Positions 26,778 through 36,615 of a stretch of 52,528 nucleotides of DNA are shown in pieces. The position numbers and the translations under genes are program-made. The number at the start of each line of letters is the position of its first letter. Within the stretch, counting starts at the first letter, position 1. The notes beneath the pieces are model-generated. The model made no database searches, had not been told where the DNA came from, and saw nothing but the letters and a program-made list of their open reading frames with translations. Source of the stretch: Achromobacter deleyi (lineage in GTDB: Bacteria > Pseudomonadota > Gammaproteobacteria > Burkholderiales > Burkholderiaceae_B); the NCBI RefSeq assembly GCF_902859705.1, contig NZ_CADIJO010000036.1, positions 1 to 52,528 of the forward strand, given 5' to 3'.

Positions 26778-27854
26778 ATGGCGCGCAGTTTTACCAGCTT
26801 GTTTTTCAACGCCGCAAAAAAATTCAGCAAACTCCAGCGCGCGGCATTGCGCATGGCGGCCCCCAAAGCCGCCCGCAAGCGTACCGTGTCGGCGCGCAAG
26901 GCCGCCGTGGCGCGGCAGGCGGCCAAGACCGCCGCTTCTGCTGCGTCCAGCCTGGGCGCCGGCCGCTGGGAGGCCTCGCGGCAGTTCTCCGATGCGCTGG
27001 GCCGGCGCCTGACCTTCGCCCGCTACACCCCGGCCACCGCAACGCGCCAGGGCATGCCCCTGGTGGTGATGCTGCACGGCTGCCGCCAGACGGCGCTGGC
27101 CTTCGCGCGCGGCTCGCGCATGAACCAATGGGCGGATGCCGGCGGTTTCATGGTGCTGTATCCGCAGCAGTCCATGACCCGGCAGGTGCAGCGTTGCTGG
27201 CGCTGGTTCCAGCCCGACGCGCTGCACGGCGGGGCTGACGCCGACCTGATCGCCGCGCTGATCCAGTCCGAAGTGGCGCGCCACGGCCTGGACCCCGAAC
27301 GCGTGTATATCGCCGGCCTGTCGGCCGGCGCCAGCATGGCCGCGCTGGTGGCCCTGCGCCATCCCGCATTGATCGCCGCGGTGGCGATGCATTCGGGGCC
27401 GGTGGTGGGCGATGCCCATACCGCGGCGGCGGGGCTTTCCACGATGCGGCGCGGCTCGGTCAAGCCGCTCTTGCCGCTGGTGCAGAGCGTGGCGGATCCG
27501 GCCGTGTTCCAGCTGGGCATGCCCGCCATGATCCTGCAGGGGCAGATGGACCCGGCTGTCGCGCCGCGCAACGCCAAGCAGCTGTTCGAGCAGTTCCGCG
27601 CCTTGAACGGCCTGGGCGCTGAAGACTTGCCGGTCGAACGCGTGCTGGGCCTGGGCACGGAAAAGGCCTATCGCCGCGTCGACCTGGTGCGGGGCCGCAA
27701 GACGGTGCTGCGGCTGTGCGAGATCACCCGGGTCGAGCATGCCTGGAGCGGCGGCGACGCGTCGGTGCGCTACCACGCCCGCAGCGGCCCGGATGCCTCG
27801 GCGTTGATCTGGCGGTTTTTCCAGGGCCAGCGCCGCGTCGCGATCGCGCAGTAA
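26778..27854 (+). CDS. PHB depolymerase-family esterase
   Basis: This 358-residue alpha/beta hydrolase is of the polyhydroxybutyrate depolymerase/feruloyl esterase group. It has an oxyanion region VVMLHGCRQT, the nucleophile elbow GLSAG with Ser172, an Asp in ILQGQMDPAV and a His in VEHAWSGGD. The first 60 residues are strongly basic and alanine-rich (KAARKRTVSARKAAVARQ), with no clear signal peptide, which hints at an intracellular granule- or nucleic-acid-associated enzyme. ATG 26778 has an AGAGG upstream; earlier codons lack support. Substrate unproven. Confidence 0.87.
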   Translation: MARSFTSLFFNAAKKFSKLQRAALRMAAPKAARKRTVSARKAAVARQAAKTAASAASSLGAGRWEASRQFSDALGRRLTFARYTPATATRQGMPLVVMLHGCRQTALAFARGSRMNQWADAGGFMVLYPQQSMTRQVQRCWRWFQPDALHGGADADLIAALIQSEVARHGLDPERVYIAGLSAGASMAALVALRHPALIAAVAMHSGPVVGDAHTAAAGLSTMRRGSVKPLLPLVQSVADPAVFQLGMPAMILQGQMDPAVAPRNAKQLFEQFRALNGLGAEDLPVERVLGLGTEKAYRRVDLVRGRKTVLRLCEITRVEHAWSGGDASVRYHARSGPDASALIWRFFQGQRRVAIAQ

Positions 27855-28040
27855 GGGGCACGCATCGTCATGCGAAACCCCTGCGCCGGGCCGGCAATGG
27901 CGCTATTGTTCCGGAATCGGGAATGGAGTTGTCGCGGCCACCGCCGGCCGCTTGAAAGCACCGGGCGCTAACATCGCCGCACGCTCGGAAATCCGGCGCC
28001 ACGTCCGGCGTCGGCCGATCACGTCTTTCGGAAAAACATC

Positions 28041-28553
28041 ATGTCTTTGTCCATGTACCAGGCCAGCGTGCCTGTCTTCATCCGCGGCCTGACCGTGCTG
28101 GCCACGCTGCTGGAAAAGGGCGCCGCCCACGCGGCCGCCAACGGTATCGATCCGGCCGAACTCGTCAATGCCCGCCTGGCCCCCGACATGTACCCGCTGT
28201 CGGGCCAGGTGCAACGCGCCAGCGATGCGTCCAAGTTTGCCGTGCAGCGCCTGTCGCAGGTCGAATCGCCCAAGTTTCCCGATGAGGAAGCCACGTTCGA
28301 ACAGCTGCAAAAGCGCGTGGCCGACACCATCGCCTACCTGCAATCGGTGCCGGCCGACAAGCTCGACGGTGCCGAGGGCCGCAAGGTCACGCTCAGCTTC
28401 GGCGACTTCAAGCCCGAATTCCAGGGCGATGCCTACCTGCTGACGTTCGCGCTGCCGAACTTCTATTTTCACGTCACGACCGCCTACGACATCCTGCGCC
28501 ATGCGGGTGTGGCGATCGGCAAGCTGGATTTCCTGGGGCCGTACAAGGCCTGA
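28041..28553 (+). CDS. DUF1993 family protein
   Basis: This 170-residue cytoplasmic protein of the DinB-like DUF1993 family has the start MSMYQASVPVFIRGLTVLATLLEKG, the PDMYPLSGQVQRASD motif and the end NFYFHVTTAYDILRHAGVAIGK. The histidine in FHVTTAYDILRH fits the family's four-helix fold. Function unknown; relatives are often annotated as stress-linked. The 186 bases before it hold no gene I can see. Confidence 0.93.
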   Translation: MSLSMYQASVPVFIRGLTVLATLLEKGAAHAAANGIDPAELVNARLAPDMYPLSGQVQRASDASKFAVQRLSQVESPKFPDEEATFEQLQKRVADTIAYLQSVPADKLDGAEGRKVTLSFGDFKPEFQGDAYLLTFALPNFYFHVTTAYDILRHAGVAIGKLDFLGPYKA

Positions 28554-28699
28554 TGGGGATGGCGCGGGGGCTGCCCGCTGACCTGGGGTCAGCCCGGACA
28601 GCTCGCCGCACCAGGGCATGGCCGCGTTCGATCGGCGACGCGGCGGGCCAGGCCAGGCCGGTCAAGCCGACCGGCCGGCGCCGCGCCACCGCATCGCCA

Positions 28700-29203
28700 T
28701 CAGCCTTTTTTCTGCGCCTGATCGCCGCAGCCGCTCATCTCGCCCATCTTGGCCATGTTCTGCTGGATTTCCTCGGGCGTCAGGTCCTGCTTGTGGGTGG
28801 CCAGCGACCAGCGGTGGCCGAACGGGTCCATCACCTGGCCGTAGCGGTCGCCCCAGAACATGTCCGCGGCGGGCATCGCCAGCTGGGCGCCGGCCGCCAC
28901 CGCCTGTTCGATGGCGGCGTCCGCATCCTGCACGTACAGGTGCAGCGTCACGGGCGAGCCCTTGAGCGCCTTGGGGCCCAGGCTGCCCCATTCGGGAAAA
29001 TCATCCATCAGCATCAGGACCGAGTCGCCGATGCGGATGGCCGCGTGCATCACCTTGCCGTTGGGGCCGGGCAGGCGCGTCAGCTCCTGGGCGTTGAATG
29101 CCTTCTTGTAGAACGCGATCGCGTCCGACGCGCCCTCGCACACGATGTGCGGGGTGAGGGTGTGCATGCCGTCGGGAATCGCCTTGCTTGCGGGGGTTGC
29201 CAT
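28700..29203 (-). CDS. VOC-family (glyoxalase/PhnB-like) protein
   Basis: A 167-residue protein with the betaalphabetabetabeta VOC fold: TLTPHIVCEGASDAIAFYKK at the start, SVLMLMDDFPEWG in the middle and MFWGDRYGQVMDPFGHRWSL near the end, the usual PhnB-type signature. A non-conserved tail with GCGDQAQKKG follows. ATG 29203 has GGAG upstream. It probably binds a metal or small ligand, but the reaction is unknown. The DUF1428 gene lies 136 bases upstream on the same strand, so they may be cotranscribed. Confidence 0.9.
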   Translation of the reverse strand: MATPASKAIPDGMHTLTPHIVCEGASDAIAFYKKAFNAQELTRLPGPNGKVMHAAIRIGDSVLMLMDDFPEWGSLGPKALKGSPVTLHLYVQDADAAIEQAVAAGAQLAMPAADMFWGDRYGQVMDPFGHRWSLATHKQDLTPEEIQQNMAKMGEMSGCGDQAQKKG

Positions 29204-29339
29204 GGTGTGTCTCCGTGAATCGTTACGTATGGATGGGGTGGGATAGCTACTGTCGAGTAGGCTGCTGGTGCGCCGTCGGCCTGCTCTTGTCCTACGACGA
29301 ACGGGCGGCGCCGGAATCGACAGCGCGCCCGAGTTTTTT

Positions 29340-29708
29340 TTATCGCGGGGCCACCTTGGCCACCAACGTGGCAAATCCGCCCCAGCACATGCGCTTGAAA
29401 TCGAACACGCCCTCGCAGGACATGTTCGCCAGGCGCGGGTCGGCCATGACCTTGGCGTTGATGCGGTCGCGCTCGGCCTTGCTGGCAAAGGCGATCCACG
29501 AGAACACGACCGTTTCACCTTCGCGCGTGCCGGCCGCGGCGCTGAACGAACCGAAGCCTTCGCCGTCGATGTCGTCCGCCACGCATTCGCGAAATTCCAG
29601 CGCGCCGTATTCCAGCCAGATCGAGCCGGCGGTGTCGGCCATTTTCTTGTACGCGTCCAGGTTCGCCTTGGGCACGCTCAACAGGTAACCGTCTATGTAC
29701 TGTTCCAT
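29340..29708 (-). CDS. DUF1428 family protein
   Basis: This 122-residue protein of the YbaA/DUF1428 family has the dimeric alpha-beta-barrel-like pattern MEQYIDGYLLSVPKANLDAYKKMADTAG-WLEYGALEFRECVADD, and an ending NMSCEGVFDFKRMCWGGFATLV. ATG 29708 has AAGGAG at 8-base spacing. Function unknown; members are often linked to VOC-family genes, as here. Confidence 0.93.
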   Translation of the reverse strand: MEQYIDGYLLSVPKANLDAYKKMADTAGSIWLEYGALEFRECVADDIDGEGFGSFSAAAGTREGETVVFSWIAFASKAERDRINAKVMADPRLANMSCEGVFDFKRMCWGGFATLVAKVAPR

Positions 29709-29890
29709 CAGATGCTCCTTCTTGCCATGTTGTTGTAGGCGGCTGCCCAAGGCCCGCTTGCTCCCGGGAAACCGGCACCGGCCTCGTTGCCGGTAGATGC
29801 CACTGTATCGGGATCGGCGCCGCTTTCAGATAGGCAATTGCGACATCTTCAGGGTGGATTGCGACAGGTCTGAAGCGTATGCTTGGCGGC

Positions 29891-30853
29891 ATGAAAAACA
29901 TCGCGTTCCTGTTGCCCGGCGGCGCCAATATCGCCTCGCTGGAAACCGCCCGGCATGGCTTCCTGGTGGCCAACGAATACCTGGCCGCGCAGGGGCGCGA
30001 ACCGCGCTTCCAGGTGCGCACGCTGGCCGCCACGCGCCAGGTCAGCCTGGACGACGGCCGCATCACCGTGCAGGCCGACCTGGTGCTCGACCAGGCGCAG
30101 GGCATCGACATCTGCATCGTGCCGCCGCTGCTGGGCGCGGTGTCCGATGCCGTGCTGTCCAACCGTGAACTGATCGAATGGCTGGCCGGCCATTACCGCC
30201 AGGGCGGCGAAGTCGCCAGCCTCTGCATGGGGGCGGCGCTGCTGGCGGCCGGCGGCCTGCTCGACGGCCAGCAGGCGGTGGTGCATTGGGTGGCGCGCGA
30301 CCTCTACGCCAGCCTGTTCCCGTCGGTGCAGTGGTCCAGCGACCGCGTGGTCATGGCCGAAAACGGCATCTACACCAGCGGCGGCGCATTTTCAGCCGCG
30401 CACCTGGTGCTGCACCTGATCGAAAAATACACCGACCGCGACACCGCCATCTGGTGCGCCAAGTACTTCCAGCTCGACTGGAGCCGCCAGAGCCAGCTGC
30501 CGTTCTCGGTGTTCATGGGCCACAAGTCCCACGCCGACCAGGTGGTACGCGCGGTGCAGGACGAAATCGAAACCCGCTACACCGAAAAGATCACCGTCGA
30601 AGACCTGGCCGACCGCCACGCCATGGGCCGGCGCACGCTTGAAAGGCGCTTTCGGCAAGCCACCGGCAACAGCATCGTCGAATACGTGCAGCGCGTGCGC
30701 GTCGAAGCCGCCAAGAAGCGCCTGGAAAGCTCACGCAAGAGCGTGGCCGAAGTCATGTACGAAGTCGGCTACAACGACACCAAGGCGTTTCGCGACATCT
30801 TCAACAAGTACTGCGGCATGTCGCCCGTGGGCTATCGCGAACGCTATCAGTAA
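29891..30853 (+). CDS. GlxA-family transcriptional regulator (DJ-1/PfpI plus AraC)
   Basis: This 320-residue protein has an N-terminal DJ-1/PfpI-like domain (MKNIAFLLPGG, VASLCMGAALLAAGGLLDGQ with Cys in the nucleophile-elbow position) and a C-terminal AraC helix-turn-helix (ITVEDLADRHAMGRRTLERR, SVAEVMYEVGYNDTKAFRDI, GMSPVGYRERY). ATG 29891 is preferred because it starts the domain; ATG 29879 is also in frame. It is divergent from the DUF1428/VOC pair and may regulate them. Confidence 0.92.
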   Translation: MKNIAFLLPGGANIASLETARHGFLVANEYLAAQGREPRFQVRTLAATRQVSLDDGRITVQADLVLDQAQGIDICIVPPLLGAVSDAVLSNRELIEWLAGHYRQGGEVASLCMGAALLAAGGLLDGQQAVVHWVARDLYASLFPSVQWSSDRVVMAENGIYTSGGAFSAAHLVLHLIEKYTDRDTAIWCAKYFQLDWSRQSQLPFSVFMGHKSHADQVVRAVQDEIETRYTEKITVEDLADRHAMGRRTLERRFRQATGNSIVEYVQRVRVEAAKKRLESSRKSVAEVMYEVGYNDTKAFRDIFNKYCGMSPVGYRERYQ

Positions 30854-30931
30854 GGGGCCGGGCGCACCCCGGCCGCCCTGTTCCGGTAGTTCGCGCTGCT
30901 GCGCCCAGCACGCGCCGGGTAGCCGGGCGCG

Positions 30932-33637
30932 TCACCACGCCCAGCGCACGCCCACGCTGCCGGACACGCTGCGCTGGCGTTCGCCACCCAGGTTGGCCAA
31001 GCCGCTGGCGGCCGCGTACAGGCTGGTGGACTTGCCCACCTGCGCCGCCACGCCCAGGTCCACCTTGCCGGCCGTCTGGCCGACGTTGGCGCCCAGCACC
31101 GTGTCGCCGCCGAAGGTGGTGCGGTCATTGTCGCCAAAGGTGCGCAGCAGGTTCAGCCGCACGTACGGCTGCCAGCTCACGCGTGCCGATTCATAACGGC
31201 CCAGCAGCCGCAGGCCGGCGCGGCCCAGGAAGGTATTGCCGCGGTTGAAACCCACTGTCGATATGCCGTCGTCCAGGTCGTTGAACGACAGCCGTTGCCA
31301 TACCAGCTGCGCCTGCGGTTCCAGCTCGACATTGCCGCCCAGCGGGATCGGCAGCCCGGCTTCCACCGACCCGGTGATGGCCCGGCCGTGCGTCGTGTCG
31401 CCGATGCCATCGCGCGAGCGCGGCTTGGCGTCCAGCGTGCTGCCCATCAGCACCACGTCGGTGTACCAGCCGCCCGGGCCGATGTGGGTCCAGTACGCGC
31501 CCAGGCTGTAGGCGTTCACGGCCAGGTGGCCGGCGTCCAGCCCTTGCATGCCCAGCGCAAAGCCGTTGACGTCGCCCGTGGCCCGCGCAAAACCGGCGAA
31601 CAGGCCGAAGCGGTCACGGTGGCCGTTGTCGCCGGTGCGCGCATAGATATCCTGCCCGGCCTGCGCCCCGAAAATGTCGCCCTTGAACTGCGGGTTGGCG
31701 TCGCCGCGCTGGGTCAGGGTGTCGTGCCCGCCCCAGGCGCGCGCCCAGGCGGCCGGCAAGGCGCCGTCCTGCGTCAGCAGCGATTGCGCGCCCTGGCGGT
31801 CATGAAACGTGCCCAGTTGCTGGATGCCAAGCTGGCGCGCCACGCCGGGCAGGGCGGCATACACCGGCACTTCGGGGCGGTAGGTCACGATCGGGTCTTC
31901 GCCCGCGGGCGGCGGCTCGGGCAGCGGCGGCGTGCCGATGGCCGGGTCCGGCGGGTCGACCACGCCGTCCACCGACGGCACGCTGTTGCGCAGGTACCAG
32001 TTGTCGGCCGTGCCGGGCGTGATGCCGCCGTGCACCAGGTGGTATTGATAGGCGCCGGCCTTGACCGGGCCGGCCAGCATGAAGGCGCTGGGTGACGTGG
32101 TGGCGCCGTTGGCCGCCTGCACCACCTGGATGCCGTTGGCCACGGTTTCGGCGCCGGGGCCGCCGACGTTGTTGATCTGCAGCCGGGTCGATCCCGTCGC
32201 GGTGCCGCCGTTGACCACCAACTGGTCAGACGGCGCGCCGTCGCCGCCCAGGTAGGTGTTCAGCGCCAAGGTGCCGTTCTGGCCCACGTAGCTGCCGACG
32301 TTCAGGCGGTTGCCGACGCCCGCGCCGCCCAGTTGCACCAGCCCCGCGTTGGTCAGCGCGCCGTTGATGGTGAAGGCGCCGTTGCCGGAGGCGGCGAGCG
32401 CGGGCAGGGCGTTGGCCACGGCGATCGTGCCGTTGTTCGTGACGGCGCCGGTGACCGTGCCGTAGCCGCCCAGCGTCGTGCCCGCGGCCACGTTCACGGG
32501 GGCATCCAGCGTGCTGGCGACGTTCAGCGTGCCGCTGTCTACATAGACCTGGTTGAAGGTGCCGCTGCCGGTCCAGTTCCACAGCGAGCCTTGCATGTGC
32601 AGGGTGCCGAAGTTCAGGAACGCGTTGGCCGCCGTGCCGGTGCCTTGCAGCGTCAGGGTGTTGTTGCCGTTGCCGCCGTCCGCGCTGCCGTTGATGACCG
32701 AGCCGGTCTGCAGGATCAGCGTATTGTTGCCGTTACCCATGCCGATCGCGGTGCCGACGCCGCTTTCCACAAGGCCGGCGTTGGTCAGCGTGGTGTTGCC
32801 ATTGAGCGTGCGGATGCCAAAGCCGTTCTGGCTGATGATGCGGCCGCCCGCCAGGTTTTCGATGGTTGCGGTGAAGCTGGAACTGACCGTGTTCGAAACG
32901 ACCGCATCCGGGGACCTGACGCCGACCGCGCCGCTGGCCGAGATGGTGCCCGAATTCACCAGCCGCGCGTTATTGCCTTGCAGGAAGACGGTCTGGCTGC
33001 CCGCGCCGCTGGATTCAAGCGTGCCGCTGTTGGTGACGGTGCCGTTGCTGCCCACGACGGAGAGGGCGCGGGCGCTGGAGCCCGTGGTGGTCACGGTGCC
33101 GGTGTTGATGATGGTGTTGTCGTGCTGGCCCGTGCTGACGGCTCCCCATGGCGCCGTGATGCCGTAGGCAGACGGCCCCGAGGTCGAGATCGTGCCGTGG
33201 TTGATCAGCGTATTGCCGGAGCCGTCGACCGCCATGCCGTCGTTGGAGGCGCCGGTCGTGGTCAGGCTGGCGCCGGCGGCATTGGTGATCTGATTGCCGT
33301 CGCCACTTCCCAGCAGGACTGCGCCGCGGATGGTGCCTGTACCGCCGCCGCCCGTCAGCACAAGCTGGCCGCTGTTGGTGATGGTGCTGCCGGCCTCGAC
33401 GCTGATGCCGATTCGATTGACCGCGCGCGTGAAGCTGCTGGTGGCCGTGTTGTCGATGTTGACGGTGACGTTAGTGCTGCCGGGCTGCGCCGCGACCGGG
33501 GCGATGCCCGTGCCGGAGCAGGTCACGGTGACGCCGCTGGCGGGCGCGGGATCGCTGCAAGCCGCCATCGCGGCAGGCGCTATCGCGCAGGAGAAAAGGG
33601 CGACGCTGCCGATACCGCTGCCGATGGCTTTCTTCAT
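30932..33637 (-). CDS. Autotransporter (type V secretion), pertactin-like barrel
   Basis: A 901-residue outer-membrane protein. The signal peptide spans about 1-25 (ending PAAMA-A). The passenger is built of short degenerate repeats (TNSGTL, INHGTIST, GNGNNTLTLQ), typical of a right-handed beta-helix. A proline-rich linker at about 595-620 (PDPAIGTPPLPEPPPAG) precedes PEVPVYAALPGVARQLGIQQ and the C-terminal barrel of about 270 residues, which ends in aromatic WAW. ATG 33637 has AAGGA upstream. No RGD or protease motif is evident, so an adhesin or surface role is likely but unproven. The 196-bp gap upstream looks AT-richer and should hold its promoter. Confidence 0.94.
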   Translation of the reverse strand: MKKAIGSGIGSVALFSCAIAPAAMAACSDPAPASGVTVTCSGTGIAPVAAQPGSTNVTVNIDNTATSSFTRAVNRIGISVEAGSTITNSGQLVLTGGGGTGTIRGAVLLGSGDGNQITNAAGASLTTTGASNDGMAVDGSGNTLINHGTISTSGPSAYGITAPWGAVSTGQHDNTIINTGTVTTTGSSARALSVVGSNGTVTNSGTLESSGAGSQTVFLQGNNARLVNSGTISASGAVGVRSPDAVVSNTVSSSFTATIENLAGGRIISQNGFGIRTLNGNTTLTNAGLVESGVGTAIGMGNGNNTLILQTGSVINGSADGGNGNNTLTLQGTGTAANAFLNFGTLHMQGSLWNWTGSGTFNQVYVDSGTLNVASTLDAPVNVAAGTTLGGYGTVTGAVTNNGTIAVANALPALAASGNGAFTINGALTNAGLVQLGGAGVGNRLNVGSYVGQNGTLALNTYLGGDGAPSDQLVVNGGTATGSTRLQINNVGGPGAETVANGIQVVQAANGATTSPSAFMLAGPVKAGAYQYHLVHGGITPGTADNWYLRNSVPSVDGVVDPPDPAIGTPPLPEPPPAGEDPIVTYRPEVPVYAALPGVARQLGIQQLGTFHDRQGAQSLLTQDGALPAAWARAWGGHDTLTQRGDANPQFKGDIFGAQAGQDIYARTGDNGHRDRFGLFAGFARATGDVNGFALGMQGLDAGHLAVNAYSLGAYWTHIGPGGWYTDVVLMGSTLDAKPRSRDGIGDTTHGRAITGSVEAGLPIPLGGNVELEPQAQLVWQRLSFNDLDDGISTVGFNRGNTFLGRAGLRLLGRYESARVSWQPYVRLNLLRTFGDNDRTTFGGDTVLGANVGQTAGKVDLGVAAQVGKSTSLYAAASGLANLGGERQRSVSGSVGVRWAW

Positions 33638-33833
33638 GGGCAATGTCCTTTGAAGGGAGATACGCCTCTTGCAAGAATGGCTCGACTTATAGCACTGCGG
33701 ATTCTCGTTTGCGGGAATTGGTAGCAAATGATTGCGCTTTTTGCGGCGCAGCAGATGAGGGCGGCGGGTGCGCCGTGCCAGGCGATTCCGGTTGGCCGGA
33801 CGCGGGGGGGCGCCGGGCGGGCTGCCGTGGTTG

Positions 33834-34880
33834 TCAGCCGCCGCGCCGCCGACGAAACGCCCACCAGCCCATCAGCACGGTAAAGGCAGCCACCAGCAGG
33901 CAGATGATCCAGAACCCGTGATGGTCGTCCGACAGCGGAATGCCGCCCACGTTCATGCCGAACAGGCCCGCCATGATGTTGATGGGCAGGGCCAGCACCG
34001 TCACCAGCGTCAAGGTGAACAGCGTTCGGTTGTTCTGTTCGTCCAGCCGCGCGGTCATTTCTTCCTGCAGCAGCTTGATGCGCTCGACCAGCCCGGCCAT
34101 GTCGCCCAGCACCACCGAGAATTCCTCGGTGGATTCGCGCAGTTCCTGCACGTCGCGCGGCCGCAGCCACGCGGGCGGACGGGCCAGCAGCCGGAACACC
34201 GATCCCGGCTCGGGCGCCAGCGTGCGTTGCAGGCGCACCAGCACGCGGCGGGTGCCGGCCAGGTCCAGGCGGCCGGGGCCGCCGCGCGACGCCAGGAAAT
34301 GGTCTTCGATGCCATCGACGTCCACACTGGCCTTGCGCACGATCTCCATCATCAGGTCGGCCTGATCGCGCATCAGGTGCGCCAGCAGTTGGGCGGGCGA
34401 CTCGAACGGCTCGCCGCGCCGCACGTGCTCGCGCAACCGGTCCAGCGAGCGCAGCGGCTTGCGCCGCAACGTCACCAGCAGCCGACGGTGGGCACACACC
34501 CACAGCGTGGACACCTGGGCGGGTGTGCGGTCGAAGTCGAAGATCACGTCGTTGAACACCGCCACCAGCGCGCCTTCCTGCTGCTCGATGCGGGTGGAAT
34601 GGGCGTCATCGCCCAGCATGGCGATGAAGGTGTCCGGCAGGTCCAGGTGGGCTTGCAGCCAGCGCACGCAGCCGGCCTGCGACAGGTTCAGGTGCAGCCA
34701 CAGGAAGGCGCCGTCGTCCGGTGGGGCCTCGGGGCCGGTGGCCCGGCCGCGTTCCAGCAGGTCCGCGAGTGCGGGCGGGGCGATTTCGGTGGCGGCGCCG
34801 CCGCCCGCCGCGAAGCGGAACGCGCAGATCAGGCCGGAAATGTCGGATTGGTAGTCGGCCGGGGCCGCGGGCGTCGTCAT
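33834..34880 (-). CDS. CorA/ZntB-like divalent metal transporter
   Basis: This 348-residue inner-membrane protein has a large cytoplasmic domain, two C-terminal helices and the signature GMN in MAGLFGMNVGGIPLSDDHHG. The GGIPL after GMN and the WLHLNLSQAG start resemble ZntB zinc transporters more than CorA magnesium channels. The C-terminal tail is arginine-rich (RRRRGG). ATG 34880 begins the conserved domain; longer frames are unlikely. It is alone on its strand and divergent from the Dyp peroxidase gene. Confidence 0.9.
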   Translation of the reverse strand: MTTPAAPADYQSDISGLICAFRFAAGGGAATEIAPPALADLLERGRATGPEAPPDDGAFLWLHLNLSQAGCVRWLQAHLDLPDTFIAMLGDDAHSTRIEQQEGALVAVFNDVIFDFDRTPAQVSTLWVCAHRRLLVTLRRKPLRSLDRLREHVRRGEPFESPAQLLAHLMRDQADLMMEIVRKASVDVDGIEDHFLASRGGPGRLDLAGTRRVLVRLQRTLAPEPGSVFRLLARPPAWLRPRDVQELRESTEEFSVVLGDMAGLVERIKLLQEEMTARLDEQNNRTLFTLTLVTVLALPINIMAGLFGMNVGGIPLSDDHHGFWIICLLVAAFTVLMGWWAFRRRRGG

Positions 34881-34998
34881 GATGCGCGATGGTGACGCCA
34901 AAGCGTGACAGTTCTGAGACAGCGCGCCCGGCAGCCCGCGTGGCATCAGCTATATTTCAAGCGCGTTTCCTTCCCGCCTTTCCAGACCCAGACATTCC

Positions 34999-35946
34999 AT
35001 GCCCGAAAAACCCGTCGAACCCCAAGCCGTCCTCAGCCCCAACGCCCGCTATGCGATCTTCCTGGTCGCCACGTTGAACCCCGGCGCCGACAACGCTGCC
35101 ACCGTGCGCGCCTGGTGCGAAGACGTCGCCGCGCTGGTCCGCACGGTCGGCACCCGCGCCGTGGCAGCCGACCTGTCCTGTATCTGCGGTTTCAGCTCAT
35201 CCGCCTGGGACACCCTGTTCGGCGCGCCGCGCCCGGCCTCGCTGCATCCGTTCCGCGAATTCGGCTCGGGCGACCGAGTGGCCGTGTCCACCCCCGGCGA
35301 CATCCTGCTGCACATCCGCGCCGAAGCGATGGACGCCTGTTTCGAACTGGCCACGTTGCTGGTGGCCGGTTTGGGCACGGCCGCCAAGGTGGTCGACGAA
35401 GTGCATGGCTTCCGCTATTTCGACCGCCGCGCCATCATCGGTTTCGTCGACGGCACCGAAAACCCGCAGGGCTTCGAGCTGGCCGACTTCACCCTGATCG
35501 GCGACGAAGACCCGGCCTTTTCGGGCGGCAGCTACGTGCTGGTGCAGAAATACCTGCACGACATGGCCGCCTGGGAAGCCCTGCCCACCGAACAGCAGGA
35601 ACGCATCATCGGCCGGCGCAAGCTCACCAACGTCGAGCTGGCCGACGACGTCAAGCCGTCGTATTCGCACAGTTCGCTGACCACGCTGGACGAGGGCGGC
35701 CAAGAGGTCAAGATCCTGCGCGACAACATGCCGTTCGGCCGCCCGGGCTCGGGCGAATTCGGCACCTACTTCATCGGCTACGCACGTTCGCCCGCACCCA
35801 TCGAGCAGATGCTGGAAAACATGTTCGTCGGCCGTCCGGCGGGCAACTACGACCGCCTGCTGGATTACAGCCGGGCGGTCACCGGTGGCCTGTTCTTCGC
35901 GCCGTCGGCCGAGCTGCTGGAAGCGCTGGCCGAACGCGAACGCTGA
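34999..35946 (+). CDS. Dyp-type haem peroxidase (YfeX-like)
   Basis: A 315-residue peroxidase that uses hydrogen peroxide to oxidise dyes, phenols and other electron donors. The family motif GFVDGTENP with catalytic Asp151, the proximal haem His224 (SYSHSSL) and distal Arg241 (ILRDNMPFG) are visible. Length and lack of a signal peptide fit cytoplasmic class B enzymes such as YfeX. It may be a detoxifying or haem-handling enzyme. No encapsulin gene is adjacent. Confidence 0.95.
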   Translation: MPEKPVEPQAVLSPNARYAIFLVATLNPGADNAATVRAWCEDVAALVRTVGTRAVAADLSCICGFSSSAWDTLFGAPRPASLHPFREFGSGDRVAVSTPGDILLHIRAEAMDACFELATLLVAGLGTAAKVVDEVHGFRYFDRRAIIGFVDGTENPQGFELADFTLIGDEDPAFSGGSYVLVQKYLHDMAAWEALPTEQQERIIGRRKLTNVELADDVKPSYSHSSLTTLDEGGQEVKILRDNMPFGRPGSGEFGTYFIGYARSPAPIEQMLENMFVGRPAGNYDRLLDYSRAVTGGLFFAPSAELLEALAERER

Positions 35947-36025
35947 CGCGCATTGCGGGCGCGTCCCCCAGGCGAATGATGGCGCGGTGCGTGGCCGCCC
36001 GCGCGCACCCCGCAGCCCGGCGCCG

Positions 36026-36472
36026 TCAATCCGGAATCTGCGGTTCCACCAGCCGCATCAGCTGGGCCAGGGATTCCTGCCAGCCCAGGTAGCACATCTC
36101 GGTGGGTATCACCGCCGGGATGTTCTCCTGCACCACGGTCATTTCCGTGCCGCAGGACACCTTGCGCAGCGTGATGGTGGTCTGCATCTGGCCCGGCAGG
36201 TTAGGATCGTCGAACTGGTCGGTGTAGCGAATCTTCTCGTTCGGCACCAGTTCCAGGTACTTGCCGCCGAAGTCGTGGCTATGGCCGGTGCCGAAATTGC
36301 GGAACGACATCCGGTGCGAGCCGCCCACCTTGGCGTCCAGTTCATGGACCAGGCAGGTGAAACCATACGGGGGCAGCCAGCGCACGATGGCGTCGGGTTC
36401 GAGAAAGGCGCGGTACACGCGGTCGGGGGCGGCGCGCAGCACGCGGTGCAAAGTTACGGTTCCTGTCGTCAT
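36026..36472 (-). CDS. SRPBCC / AHSA1-like protein
   Basis: This 148-residue protein has the START/Bet v1-type fold: VTLHRVLRAAPDRVYRAFLEPDAIVRWLPP at the start, GGSHRMSFRNFGTG, LVPNEKIRYTDQF, then ITLRKVSCGTEMTVVQE and GWQESLAQLMRLVEP. It likely binds a hydrophobic ligand or, like Aha1 relatives, acts on a partner protein. ATG 36472 or the ATG two codons upstream (36478) can start it. Divergent from the deaminase gene. Confidence 0.92.
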   Translation of the reverse strand: MTTGTVTLHRVLRAAPDRVYRAFLEPDAIVRWLPPYGFTCLVHELDAKVGGSHRMSFRNFGTGHSHDFGGKYLELVPNEKIRYTDQFDDPNLPGQMQTTITLRKVSCGTEMTVVQENIPAVIPTEMCYLGWQESLAQLMRLVEPQIPD

Positions 36473-36615
36473 GGTCATTTCCGCCTTGAAGGGAAAGTGG
36501 GGGGATGTACTGGCTCGACGCATGAGCCTCCCGTAAATCGACAGGACACGGATCAGGATAAACCCTAGGGTGTCGGGGGCATCACCGCCCCGGCGCGAGC
36601 AAAAGGAGCATAGGC

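Noticed and set aside
31295..33724. Plus-strand frames across the autotransporter
   Set aside because: They are shadows opposite a strongly supported autotransporter with signal peptide and barrel.
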